Under the pieces are notes generated by a model, which was not told where the DNA came from, did not search any database, and saw only the letters and a list, made by a program, of their open reading frames with translations. Shown here piece by piece: positions 1 to 6,527 of a DNA stretch of 18,141 nt. Source of the DNA: Clostridia bacterium (GTDB lineage: Bacteria > Bacillota > Clostridia > Christensenellales > Borkfalkiaceae); assembly GCA_900767495.1 (NCBI GenBank), contig CAAFZH010000082.1, positions 1 to 18,141 of the forward strand, read 5' to 3'. Numbering within the stretch: the stretch's first letter is position 1; each line of letters opens with the position of its first letter. Both the position numbers and the translations under genes were made by a program.

Positions 1-20
1 ACACGACGCTCTTCCGATCT
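1..20 (+). other. Residual Illumina adapter sequence (artefact)
   Basis: These 20 bases, ending in GCTCTTCCGATCT, are identical to the 3' end of the standard Illumina TruSeq read-1 adapter. They are not organism DNA. They show that the contig edge was built from an untrimmed read, so the native sequence begins at about base 21 and the left edge has low assembly support. Confidence 0.97.
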
Positions 21-28
21 ACGCCGTC

Positions 29-60
29 AGACCGAGTTCATACGCAATCACCTGTGGCTA
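29..60 (+). repeat. Left arm of contig-terminal inverted repeat
   Basis: Bases 29-60 match the reverse complement of 18025-18056 at 31 of 32 positions; the only difference is base 41 against 18044. The similarity fades on both sides apart from one more matching base at 61. The two copies face inward from the two contig ends. The simplest reading is a dispersed multicopy repeat at which the assembly stopped. A mobile element's terminal repeat is less likely, because no transposase or integrase lies between the arms. Confidence 0.75.
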
Positions 61-88
61 AGAGAGAAAATTACGTTTCTCGCAAAAA

Positions 89-110
89 ATGAAATAATGA
101 TAGCAATAAA
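89..110 (+). promoter_or_regulatory. Putative AraC-type operator upstream of the first operon
   Basis: This stretch holds TGAAATAATGAT followed by AGCAATA and ends 4 bases before the -35 box at 115. The 12-mer TGAAATAATGAT recurs exactly at 3525-3536, and AATGATAGCAATA (95-107) matches 12 of 13 bases at 3510-3522. A site directly next to -35 suits an activator. That the regulator at 3592-4413 binds it is inference. Confidence 0.35.
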
Positions 111-114
111 TTTG

Positions 115-143
115 TTGCAACTCGGCTTATTTTACTTTATACT
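115..143 (+). promoter_or_regulatory. Sigma-70 promoter for the GH109-like/GH78-like operon
   Basis: TTGCAA at 115-120 and TATACT at 138-143 are separated by an ideal 17 bases. Transcription would start near 150, giving a leader of roughly 25 bases before the ATG at 176, which follows GGGAGG at 163-168. Confidence 0.7.
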
Positions 144-175
144 AATTATGAATTGAACGAACGGGAGGAATCCTG

Positions 176-1423
176 ATGGTAAAAACGAACCGTCTTAAAA
201 TAGGGATAATCGGACTCGGTCAACGAGGCGGCAATATGACGAGGACTATTCTTGCGTGCGACGACGCGGAAATCGTCGCCGTATGCGACGCGTATGAGGA
301 TAGGGTAAAAGACGTTTGCAAAATAGTCGCGGAAAAAAGCGGAAAAAATCCCGAAGAATACTGTGATTACACAAAACTTCTTAAAGATAAAAACGTAGAG
401 GCGGTGTTTATCGCCTCGTCCTGGGATACGCACGTTAAGATAGCGATAGACAGTTTGTCTGCGGGGAAAATCACGGCGATGGAAGTCGGCGGCTCTTACG
501 ACGTCGAAGAATGTTGGGAGTTGGTGCGCGCATACGAACGGACTAAAACCCCTATTATGTTTATGGAAAATTGTTGTTACGACAAGTTTGAGTTGTTGAC
601 TACCGCCTTGGTCAGGGCGGGCAAACTCGGCGAAATCGTGCATTGCAAAGGCGCGTATGCGCACGATTTGCGCGACGAGGTTGCGGGGGGATTCGTAAAC
701 AGACATTACAGGCTTTTAAACTACTTAAAGCGCAATTGCGACAATTATCCTACGCACGAATTAGGTCCGATTGCGAAAATTTTAGATATAAATCGCGGTA
801 ACAGAATGGTTTCGCTCGTGTCGGTCGCAAGTAAAGCCGCGGGTATGGAAAAGTTTTTGCGCAGCGATAAAAATCCCGATAAATCGCTTGTCGGTTCTGC
901 GTTCAAACAGGGGGACGTCGTAAATACGGTGATTACCTGTGCCAACGGTGAAACTATACTTTTAACGCTGGATACAACTCTTCCGCGGTATTATTCGCGT
1001 GATTTTACCGTGCAGGGAACGAACGGACTTTGCGTGCAGGACGCGAATATGGTGTTTCTGGACGAAAAAAACGAAAGCCACGAATTTTACGACGCGTCGA
1101 AAACGATAGAAAAATATCTGAACAACGCCGAAGAGTACGGCGAATATCTCGTGCCGCAATGGCGCAATATAACGGAAGAGGAGAAGAACCTCGGACACGG
1201 CGGCATGGATTATTTTATGTTTAAAGAGTTTATTCGTTGCGCGCTGAGCGGCGAAGAAATGCCTATAGACGTATACGACGCCGCGTCGTGGATGAGTATA
1301 ACCGCGTTATCCGAACAATCGGTTGCACTTGGCGGGCAACCGCAGGCTATACCCGACTTTACGCGCGGAGCGTGGCTTAAACGTCCGAGAAAAGACGTAT
1401 ACGAATTTAATAAAAAGGATTGA
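176..1423 (+). CDS. Gfo/Idh/MocA family protein, GH109-like (alpha-N-acetylgalactosaminidase-like)
   Basis: A 415-residue protein with an N-terminal Rossmann fold: G13-L-G15-x-x-G18 is the dinucleotide loop and the acidic residue in AVCDAYEDR ends the second strand. The Gfo/Idh/MocA C-terminal domain follows. Several stretches look like family GH109, whose members cleave glycosidic bonds with a tightly bound NAD: MENCCYD (130-136), AYAHDLR (160-166), YPTHELGP (191-198), INRGNR (205-210) and GGMDYFM (342-348). In characterised GH109 enzymes the Tyr and His of the YPTH motif lie at the active site, and both are present here. There is no signal peptide, so it probably acts in the cytoplasm. The start is set by GGGAGG seven bases upstream of the ATG. 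The stop TGA lies 2 bases before the next gene's ATG, which implies translational coupling. An ordinary sugar dehydrogenase of the superfamily is the main alternative. Confidence 0.85.
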   Translation: MVKTNRLKIGIIGLGQRGGNMTRTILACDDAEIVAVCDAYEDRVKDVCKIVAEKSGKNPEEYCDYTKLLKDKNVEAVFIASSWDTHVKIAIDSLSAGKITAMEVGGSYDVEECWELVRAYERTKTPIMFMENCCYDKFELLTTALVRAGKLGEIVHCKGAYAHDLRDEVAGGFVNRHYRLLNYLKRNCDNYPTHELGPIAKILDINRGNRMVSLVSVASKAAGMEKFLRSDKNPDKSLVGSAFKQGDVVNTVITCANGETILLTLDTTLPRYYSRDFTVQGTNGLCVQDANMVFLDEKNESHEFYDASKTIEKYLNNAEEYGEYLVPQWRNITEEEKNLGHGGMDYFMFKEFIRCALSGEEMPIDVYDAASWMSITALSEQSVALGGQPQAIPDFTRGAWLKRPRKDVYEFNKKD

Positions 1424-1425
1424 TT

Positions 1426-3354
1426 ATGAAAAACGTTTTCAGCCGTTCCGAGTGGATATGGAACGAGAAAGATGCCCTTGCCGACAGTTATGCGGATTTT
1501 TACGTCGAATTGAACGTGAAAAAGGTTGAAAAAACCAAAATCAGATTGTCCTGCGACAGCGACTACGTTTTGATAGTGAACGGAAAGTATGCGGCGAGTA
1601 ATCAATACGCCGATTTTGAATACTATAAGATTTACGACGAAACGGATATAACCGAATACTTACGCGAGGGCAAGAACTCCGTATGTTTCGTTATTTGGTA
1701 TTTCGGCGTCGATTCTCAAAAATATTGCCGTGCGAGCGCGGGGCTTATCTTTGAAATTCTCGACGAAAGCGATAACGTTATTATTGCAAGCGGCGAAAAC
1801 GTTTTATCCCGAAGAGATCCCGCGTATGCGGCGGGCAGGCAAAAAGCGATAAGTTACCAACTCGGTTTTTCGTTCTTTTACGACGCGGCGAAAGACGACT
1901 CGTGGCAAAGCGGAAAATTAGTCGGGTTTCGTAAATCGGTCGTCGTAAACAAGGATTGTCGTTTTTTCCCTCGACCGAACGAAAAGTTAAAACTCGGCGA
2001 CAGAAAAGCGTTGACCGAGTTGAGAAAGTGGCATAGTAATTTATCGGTATTTGCCGATTTGGGAGAAGAGTGCGTCGGTTTAGCGGAAATAGAATTCGAT
2101 AGTCCGTGCGAACAAAAGATAACCGTTACCTGGTGCGAGGAATTGTCCGCAGGCAACGTAAGACGGTATATGAGCGCAAACGACTATAGTTTCGAGATTG
2201 TGGCAAAGAAGGGCAAAAATCGTTATTTCAACCCGTTTTTGCGCGTCGGTTGCAGGTATATGCAAGTTGACTCCGAAAAAGAAATACGAGTGGATTATCT
2301 CGGAATAAGATCGTTTTTATATCCCTTGGAAAGAAAAGCGGACGGACTGAATCTCGACGAAGAGGACAGAAAAATATACGAGTTGTGCGTAAAAACTTTA
2401 AGGCTTTGCGCCTTTGAGCATTACGTCGATTGCCCGTTCAGGGAGCAGGGTTTGTATACTTATGATTCCCGCAATCAGATGTTGTCGGGGTATTTTGCGT
2501 TTAAAGGTTACGATTACGCCTATTCCAATTTAAAATTATTGTCTATGGACAGGCGCGAGGATAAGTTGATGTCTGTAACCGTGCCTTGTAAGGTCGCTTT
2601 GGCAATACCCGCGTACTCGTTATACTATATAATTCAGGTATGGGAATATTTGCTATATTCAAACACAAAAACGCTCGATAGCACGATTATCGACAAATGT
2701 AGCGACGTTATTTCGGTTTTTTACGAACGAAAAAAAGACGGAGTGATTTGTAATTTCAAGGGCGCGGATTACTGGAATTTTTACGATTGGTCGGATAATT
2801 TAAACGGCTACGGCGCAAATCGCGATCACGACGGCGAACCGGATCTGAATATAAATTGCCTTTATATTATGGCTATGGACTGTTACTCGAAAATTTGCGA
2901 AAGAGTAGGAATAACACCCGTCGTAACCGACGATCTCGACGAAATGCGAAGGGTCGTTTTTGCCGCCTTTTACGATAAAGAGGACGGTTTGCTGTCGCTA
3001 TATGCGGGGCAAAAAATATACACTCAACTATCTAATTCTCTTGCCGTGGTTTCGGGTTGCGCGGCGGATAAATCCGCCGCCGTGTGTAAAAAGATGGCAG
3101 AGGGTAAGACCTCAGAATGTTCGCTCTCGATGAAGCCGTTTTATTACGACGCGCTTTTAAAAACGAGTAAAGAATATTCGCAAGCGGTGTTATCCGAAAT
3201 TCGCAAAAATTACGGGTATATGCTTTCGCGAGGGGCGACTTCCGTGTGGGAAACGATGGAAAGTCCTACCGACGGCGGCAGTTTTTGCCACGGTTGGAGC
3301 GCGATTCCCGTTTATTATTACCACCTGTTGGCGCAGGATAGACGACCTTTTTAA
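1426..3354 (+). CDS. GH78-like alpha-L-rhamnosidase-family protein
   Basis: A 642-residue protein without a signal peptide. The N-terminal ~150 residues look like the beta-sandwich sugar-binding domain of GH78/GH2-type enzymes (VLIVNGKYAAS, then a strand-rich ITEYLREGKNSVCF). The central and C-terminal part resembles the alpha/alpha six-hairpin barrel of GH78: DCPFREQ at about 335-341 corresponds to the family's DCPxRDE acid motif, YWNFYDW at about 449-455 is an aromatic barrel motif, and SVWETMES...HGW at about 606-624 matches the late SxWE/H region. The catalytic motif is divergent: the usual GW-GD that follows reads GLYTYD. Substrate may therefore differ from rhamnose, or activity may be lost. 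The ATG at 1426 is preferred over the TTG at 1420 because AAGGA at 1415-1419 is correctly spaced. It is co-transcribed with the GH109-like gene and ends before a bidirectional terminator. Confidence 0.75.
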   Translation: MKNVFSRSEWIWNEKDALADSYADFYVELNVKKVEKTKIRLSCDSDYVLIVNGKYAASNQYADFEYYKIYDETDITEYLREGKNSVCFVIWYFGVDSQKYCRASAGLIFEILDESDNVIIASGENVLSRRDPAYAAGRQKAISYQLGFSFFYDAAKDDSWQSGKLVGFRKSVVVNKDCRFFPRPNEKLKLGDRKALTELRKWHSNLSVFADLGEECVGLAEIEFDSPCEQKITVTWCEELSAGNVRRYMSANDYSFEIVAKKGKNRYFNPFLRVGCRYMQVDSEKEIRVDYLGIRSFLYPLERKADGLNLDEEDRKIYELCVKTLRLCAFEHYVDCPFREQGLYTYDSRNQMLSGYFAFKGYDYAYSNLKLLSMDRREDKLMSVTVPCKVALAIPAYSLYYIIQVWEYLLYSNTKTLDSTIIDKCSDVISVFYERKKDGVICNFKGADYWNFYDWSDNLNGYGANRDHDGEPDLNINCLYIMAMDCYSKICERVGITPVVTDDLDEMRRVVFAAFYDKEDGLLSLYAGQKIYTQLSNSLAVVSGCAADKSAAVCKKMAEGKTSECSLSMKPFYYDALLKTSKEYSQAVLSEIRKNYGYMLSRGATSVWETMESPTDGGSFCHGWSAIPVYYYHLLAQDRRPF

Positions 3355-3448
3355 TGCAACGCGGCTATAAATGCGTTAAAATTATCGTGCGAAAGGTAAC
3401 GGGCGGTTATTGACGGCGATAATTTATCGTCGGACGATTATTAAAAAT

Positions 3449-3488
3449 AACGAGCCGTCGGCGTAATCGTTCGACGGCTCGTTTTGTA
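3449..3488. terminator. Bidirectional intrinsic terminator between convergent genes
   Basis: A perfect 12-bp stem (3449-3460 with 3472-3483) encloses an 11-base loop. It is followed by TTTTGT on the plus strand and flanked by AAAAATAA on the left, which is a T-rich tail for the minus strand. It can end both the plus-strand operon that stops at 3354 and the minus-strand regulator that stops at 3592. A second small inverted repeat, ATCGTC-G-GACGAT, sits just before it at 3426-3438. Confidence 0.88.
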
Positions 3489-3500
3489 ATATAACAAAAT

Positions 3501-3546
3501 TTGAAAATCAATGATAACAATATTTGAAATAATGATGCCTACAATA
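3501..3546 (+). promoter_or_regulatory. Tandem operator-like direct repeats in the convergent intergenic region
   Basis: Two imperfect direct repeats start with TTGAAA at 3501 and 3524 and carry AATGAT at 3510 and 3531, a spacing of 21-23 bases or about two helical turns. Both resemble the sequence at 89-110 upstream of the first operon, with an exact shared 12-mer. Tandem same-face half-sites are typical of AraC-family operators. The position, 3' of the regulator rather than 5', is unusual. The binding protein is inferred. Confidence 0.35.
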
Positions 3547-3549
3547 GTA

Positions 3550-3578
3550 ATGAAAAACAAGAATAAATATTGTATAAT
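3550..3578 (+). promoter_or_regulatory. Possible rightward promoter antisense to the regulator gene
   Basis: A perfect TATAAT at 3573-3578 lies 17 bases downstream of ATGAAA at 3550-3555, which matches four of six -35 positions. It directly follows the tandem operator-like repeats, in the same arrangement as the promoter at 115-143. It would transcribe antisense to the AraC-family gene toward the ABC operon. The surroundings are AT-rich, so a chance match is possible. Confidence 0.35.
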
Positions 3579-3591
3579 TGATGCGTAAAGT

Positions 3592-4413
3592 TTATTTCAT
3601 CTTGAAATATTCGGTGGGGGTACAATGGAATACTTTCTGAAACGTCCGGTAAAAAGACGGCATAGAATTAAATCCGTTTTTAAACGCGAGGCTCGTAACG
3701 TTTTCCGTGCCGAGTTCGGTATTTGCCATTAGTTTTGCTATTTTACGAACTCTCACGCTGTTTACGTAGTTGTTCAGATTTTCGCCGAGATGAGCGTTAA
3801 AGAGTTTTGAAAAGTAAAATTTATTGTAGTTGAATTTATCCGCAATGGAATCGAGAGTTATATCCTCGGCGTAGTTTTCGTCTATATAATTCAAAATGTC
3901 TACGATAAGCCCCATTTCTTTGGATTCGCTGACGATAGAGTCCGCGTAACCGATTGCAAGTTGTCCGAAAAGGGCGTTGACGAAACCTTTTACCATAAGA
4001 AAAGCGTATTCGGGCGTGTCGGTATTATCGTTCTGAGCCGCGAGCATAGCGTTTAAAATAGGCAAAATTTTTTCTTCGTTAAACTTTTTGTTTGTTAAAA
4101 CTCGTTGAAAAGTCTGTTTTTGCATTACGTTACTGACGTCGGTATAGTAAAGCGAGGGCGGCAGGACTATAATTCGACGGGCGTCCTCGGAACAATCGTA
4201 TGAGTGCGGGTAGTATTCGGGAACGAATAATATTTCGCCCTCGCGAACGGTAAATTCCTGTCCCGCCACGCGGGAGGTTACCGTTCCGCGTTTAACGTAA
4301 GTCAGTTCCACCTTTTTATGGAAATGCGAGGGATAGCATATAGGACCGTCCTCGTTGACGGTATTATAATTTCTCGAGTCCTGTAAAAGTTCGTAAAACG
4401 GTAAAGAGTCCAT
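3592..4413 (-). CDS. AraC-family transcriptional regulator with cupin sensor
   Basis: A 273-residue regulator. The N-terminal half is a cupin-like ligand domain: H30 and H32 in SHFHKKVE, E36, and H70 in PEYYPHSY resemble the metal/sugar-binding set of AraC-type sensors. The C-terminal ~100 residues form the AraC double helix-turn-helix: the first helix pair is around ITLDSIADKFNYNKFYFSKLF (185-205), and the second around VTSLAFKNGFNSMPSFYRTF (239-258) with the usual GF-xxxxFYRxF pattern and the CTPTEYF ending. On the minus strand, GAGG lies six bases before the ATG. It is divergent from the ABC importer and convergent with the GH109-like operon, so local control of both is likely. Family knowledge suggests activation by an oligosaccharide or monosaccharide; the actual ligand is unknown. 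Confidence 0.93.
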   Translation of the reverse strand: MDSLPFYELLQDSRNYNTVNEDGPICYPSHFHKKVELTYVKRGTVTSRVAGQEFTVREGEILFVPEYYPHSYDCSEDARRIIVLPPSLYYTDVSNVMQKQTFQRVLTNKKFNEEKILPILNAMLAAQNDNTDTPEYAFLMVKGFVNALFGQLAIGYADSIVSESKEMGLIVDILNYIDENYAEDITLDSIADKFNYNKFYFSKLFNAHLGENLNNYVNSVRVRKIAKLMANTELGTENVTSLAFKNGFNSMPSFYRTFQKVFHCTPTEYFKMK

Positions 4414-4459
4414 AATAACCTCGTCGGGCGGACGATACTAAGTCGCGCCGCGTGAGTAC

Positions 4460-4488
4460 ATTATAAATCATTTCTTTTAAAAAAGCAA
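4460..4488 (-). promoter_or_regulatory. Sigma-70 promoter of the AraC-family gene
   Basis: Read on the minus strand, TTGCTT (4488-4483) and a perfect TATAAT (4465-4460) are separated by exactly 17 bases. Transcription would start near 4453 and give a leader of about 40 bases. The promoter lies within the 150-base region shared with the divergent ABC operon. The minus-strand spacer contains GAAATGAT, a partial match to the putative operator, so autoregulation is possible. Confidence 0.75.
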
Positions 4489-4503
4489 AGTAAAAAACAA
4501 TAA

Positions 4504-4559
4504 TTGAAAAAATTTTTATTTTTGACTGTTAAAATTTACAAAAATTTGCAACAAGGAGG
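4504..4559 (+). promoter_or_regulatory. Leader of the ABC operon: weak promoter candidate and strong RBS
   Basis: TTGAAA at 4504-4509 is a fair -35, but the best -10 downstream (TGTTAA or TTAAAA around 4527-4534) is poor, consistent with a promoter that needs an activator. AAGGAGG at 4553-4559 is a near-perfect ribosome binding site four bases before the ATG at 4564. It shows that translation starts there and not at the in-frame TTG at 4504. Confidence 0.45.
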
Positions 4560-4563
4560 AAAT

Positions 4564-5520
4564 ATGTCGCAAATATCCGAAACGGAAATTAAAAGCGCGC
4601 GATTAAAGCCGACGAACAAGAAAAACAATTCGATCGTCGGTAAAACGCGAAACGCGTTGTTTGCCTGGTCGCTTATTATAATTCCGTTGCTTTATCTATG
4701 TATAAACTGGATATTCATCAACGGTAAGACTTTGCTGCTTGCCTTTCAGGACGATATCGACGGTTGGGGATTTATGAATTTCCAAAAAATCTGGAAAGAT
4801 TTTACCGACCCTTACGAGGGCGGACAAATGCTGAAAGTCGTGCTTAACACGTTGCTGTTCTGGTGTTGTAACGAATTTATCGGCGTGCCGATTTCGCTAT
4901 TCGTAAGTTTTTTTATATACAAAAAAATTGCGGGGTATAAAACTTTCAGGGTTATATTCTTTTTGCCGTCGATATTGCCGCAAATGGTTCTGGTAACGGC
5001 TTTTTCGCAAATTCTCGCGCCGGGCGGCGTGGTTGAGAAGGTCGTGGGGGCGTTCGGCGCTAAATTGCCTTTGCAGGGACTGCTTTTTGACGAAAGCACG
5101 GCAAAGCAGACGCTTATAGTTTACGGACTTATTACTTCCGCATGCGGTAACATTATGTTTTACAGTTCGATGTCGAGGATTCCGCCCGAACTCGTCGAGG
5201 CGGGCAAAATAGACGGCGTGTCGTTTTTTCAGGAGTTCACTAAAATCGAATTTCCGCTTATATTGCCCACTTTCGCAATGACGATTTTGTTGGACTGCGC
5301 GGCAATTCTTACCGCGTCGCCGCCGATTCTTTTATTCGGCGCGCCTCCGGGAACGACTACGGTATCTTACTGGTTTTTCTCTACGGTTTACTTCGGAGGG
5401 GTAACGGGCATAGGCAAATACGGTTATATGTCTGCGCTCGGCATAGTATTTACCGTAATAAATTTACCTGTCGTTTTGTTCGTTCGTCGTTTGTCGGAAA
5501 AAATCGACGTAAGTTATTGA
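4564..5520 (+). CDS. Carbohydrate ABC transporter permease, LplB/UgpA type
   Basis: A 318-residue integral membrane protein of the CUT1 sugar-importer class, the first of two permeases. About six membrane segments are visible, the first at roughly 30-51 (LFAWSLIIIPLLYLCINWIF), with later ones in the stretches starting MLKVVLNTLLFW, FRVIFFLPSILP, TLIVYGLITSA, FAMTILLDCAAIL and MSALGIVFTVINLP. The cytoplasmic EAA loop reads ELVEAGKIDG (209-218) followed by FPLILP, the site that docks the ATPase. The N-terminal ~25 residues are polar and cytoplasmic. The gene is first in the importer operon, and its TGA overlaps the GAGGG used by the next gene. No ATPase gene is present nearby, which is normal for LplBC-type systems served by a shared MsmX-like ATPase. 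Confidence 0.92.
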   Translation: MSQISETEIKSARLKPTNKKNNSIVGKTRNALFAWSLIIIPLLYLCINWIFINGKTLLLAFQDDIDGWGFMNFQKIWKDFTDPYEGGQMLKVVLNTLLFWCCNEFIGVPISLFVSFFIYKKIAGYKTFRVIFFLPSILPQMVLVTAFSQILAPGGVVEKVVGAFGAKLPLQGLLFDESTAKQTLIVYGLITSACGNIMFYSSMSRIPPELVEAGKIDGVSFFQEFTKIEFPLILPTFAMTILLDCAAILTASPPILLFGAPPGTTTVSYWFFSTVYFGGVTGIGKYGYMSALGIVFTVINLPVVLFVRRLSEKIDVSY

Positions 5521-5533
5521 GGGAAAAAACGAA

Positions 5534-6505
5534 ATGCTATTTAAAAAAGAAAAAGCGTCGGTTGCGGACGGAAATTCCGCGGTTACGACTATAAAATTTA
5601 AAGAAAAGAAATATCTTTTCGGCAAAGCGAAAGAAGAAAAGATAGTTTACGGTCTGGTGTTCGCGTTCTTCGTTATATGGAGTTTCGTACTATTGTACCC
5701 CGTATTCTGGGTGCTTGTAAACTCCTTTAAAACCGCCGACGAGTATTACAGGGACATAATGCCCGTAACGGGCAACCCGTTCGCGTTTCCGTCGGTGTGG
5801 CGGTTCGAAAATTATATAGAGGCGTTCAAAAATATTTCCTTGCGGACGGCAACGGGTTACGCCACCGTACTCGATATGATATTCAATACGTTGTGGTATT
5901 GCGTTCTGCGCGTGGTTATGGGCGTTTTTATACCTATGGCTACGGCTTACGCGATGGCTAAATATAAATTTTTCGGTCGGCAGTTCGTGTATACGTTCGT
6001 TATAATTTCGCTTATAATCCCCATTTTCGGTACGGGCGGCGCGGCTTTTACGTTCTATTACGACGTAGGCATTTACAATTCGCCTCTTTTCGTCGTATTT
6101 ACGGGGTTGGGCGGTTTCGGCGGCTCGTTCCTTATTATGTACGGCTATTTCAAGAGTATTTCGTGGGAATACGCAGAGGCGGTATTTATAGACGGCGGCG
6201 GAAACCTGACGGTATTTTTAAGAATAATGATTCCTATGGCTATGCCGATAGGTTTTACCTTTGCGGTACTGAGTTTTATAGGCGCGTGGAACGATTACGG
6301 CACGATGCTGGTTTATCTGCCCGATTACCCCACGCTTGCCTCGGCGGTTTATAATTTGTCGCAGGGCAACGATTCTTTGGCGCAGGTAAATCCGCCCGCG
6401 TACTTTGCGTTGCTTATTATTATGACTATTCCCGTTCTCGCGGTGTTTATAGCGTTTTCCAACGTGATTATGAGCAATCTTACGGTGGGCGGAATTAAAG
6501 GATAA
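5534..6505 (+). CDS. Carbohydrate ABC transporter permease, LplC/YtcP type
   Basis: A 323-residue partner permease. A basic cytoplasmic N-terminus (1-40) precedes a first membrane segment in VYGLVFAFFVIWSFVLLYPV and the family signature VLVNSFKTADEYY. Further hydrophobic segments follow, including FVYTFVIISLIIPIF and FALLIIMTIPVLAVFIAF. The EAA loop is EYAEAVFIDGGG (212-223) with FLRIMIPMAMP after it. It starts 13 bases after the preceding stop, with GAGGGA (5519-5524) as the ribosome binding site. Together with the previous gene it forms the heterodimeric channel for the substrate delivered by the lipoprotein encoded next. Confidence 0.92.
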   Translation: MLFKKEKASVADGNSAVTTIKFKEKKYLFGKAKEEKIVYGLVFAFFVIWSFVLLYPVFWVLVNSFKTADEYYRDIMPVTGNPFAFPSVWRFENYIEAFKNISLRTATGYATVLDMIFNTLWYCVLRVVMGVFIPMATAYAMAKYKFFGRQFVYTFVIISLIIPIFGTGGAAFTFYYDVGIYNSPLFVVFTGLGGFGGSFLIMYGYFKSISWEYAEAVFIDGGGNLTVFLRIMIPMAMPIGFTFAVLSFIGAWNDYGTMLVYLPDYPTLASAVYNLSQGNDSLAQVNPPAYFALLIIMTIPVLAVFIAFSNVIMSNLTVGGIKG

Positions 6506-6527
6506 AAAATAAAGAGAGGAAAATTAT

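Noticed and set aside
64..81. Hairpin GAGAAA/TTTCTC upstream of the first promoter
   Set aside because: Only six mostly A-T pairs with a six-base loop and no T-tract; not distinguishable from chance in AT-rich DNA.
3625..3732. A 35-codon plus-strand frame with GGTGGGGG upstream, antisense to the 3' end of the AraC-family gene
   Set aside because: The complementary strand encodes the conserved end of the AraC helix-turn-helix domain, which explains its composition. The product is short and basic with no recognisable feature. It could only matter if the antisense promoter near 3573 is real.
4504..4563. Upstream TTG start adding 20 residues to the first permease
   Set aside because: The strong AAGGAGG four bases before the ATG at 4564 would lie inside the coding region, and there is no ribosome binding site before the TTG. 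The upstream starts TTG 1420 and GTG 12801 were rejected for similar spacing reasons.
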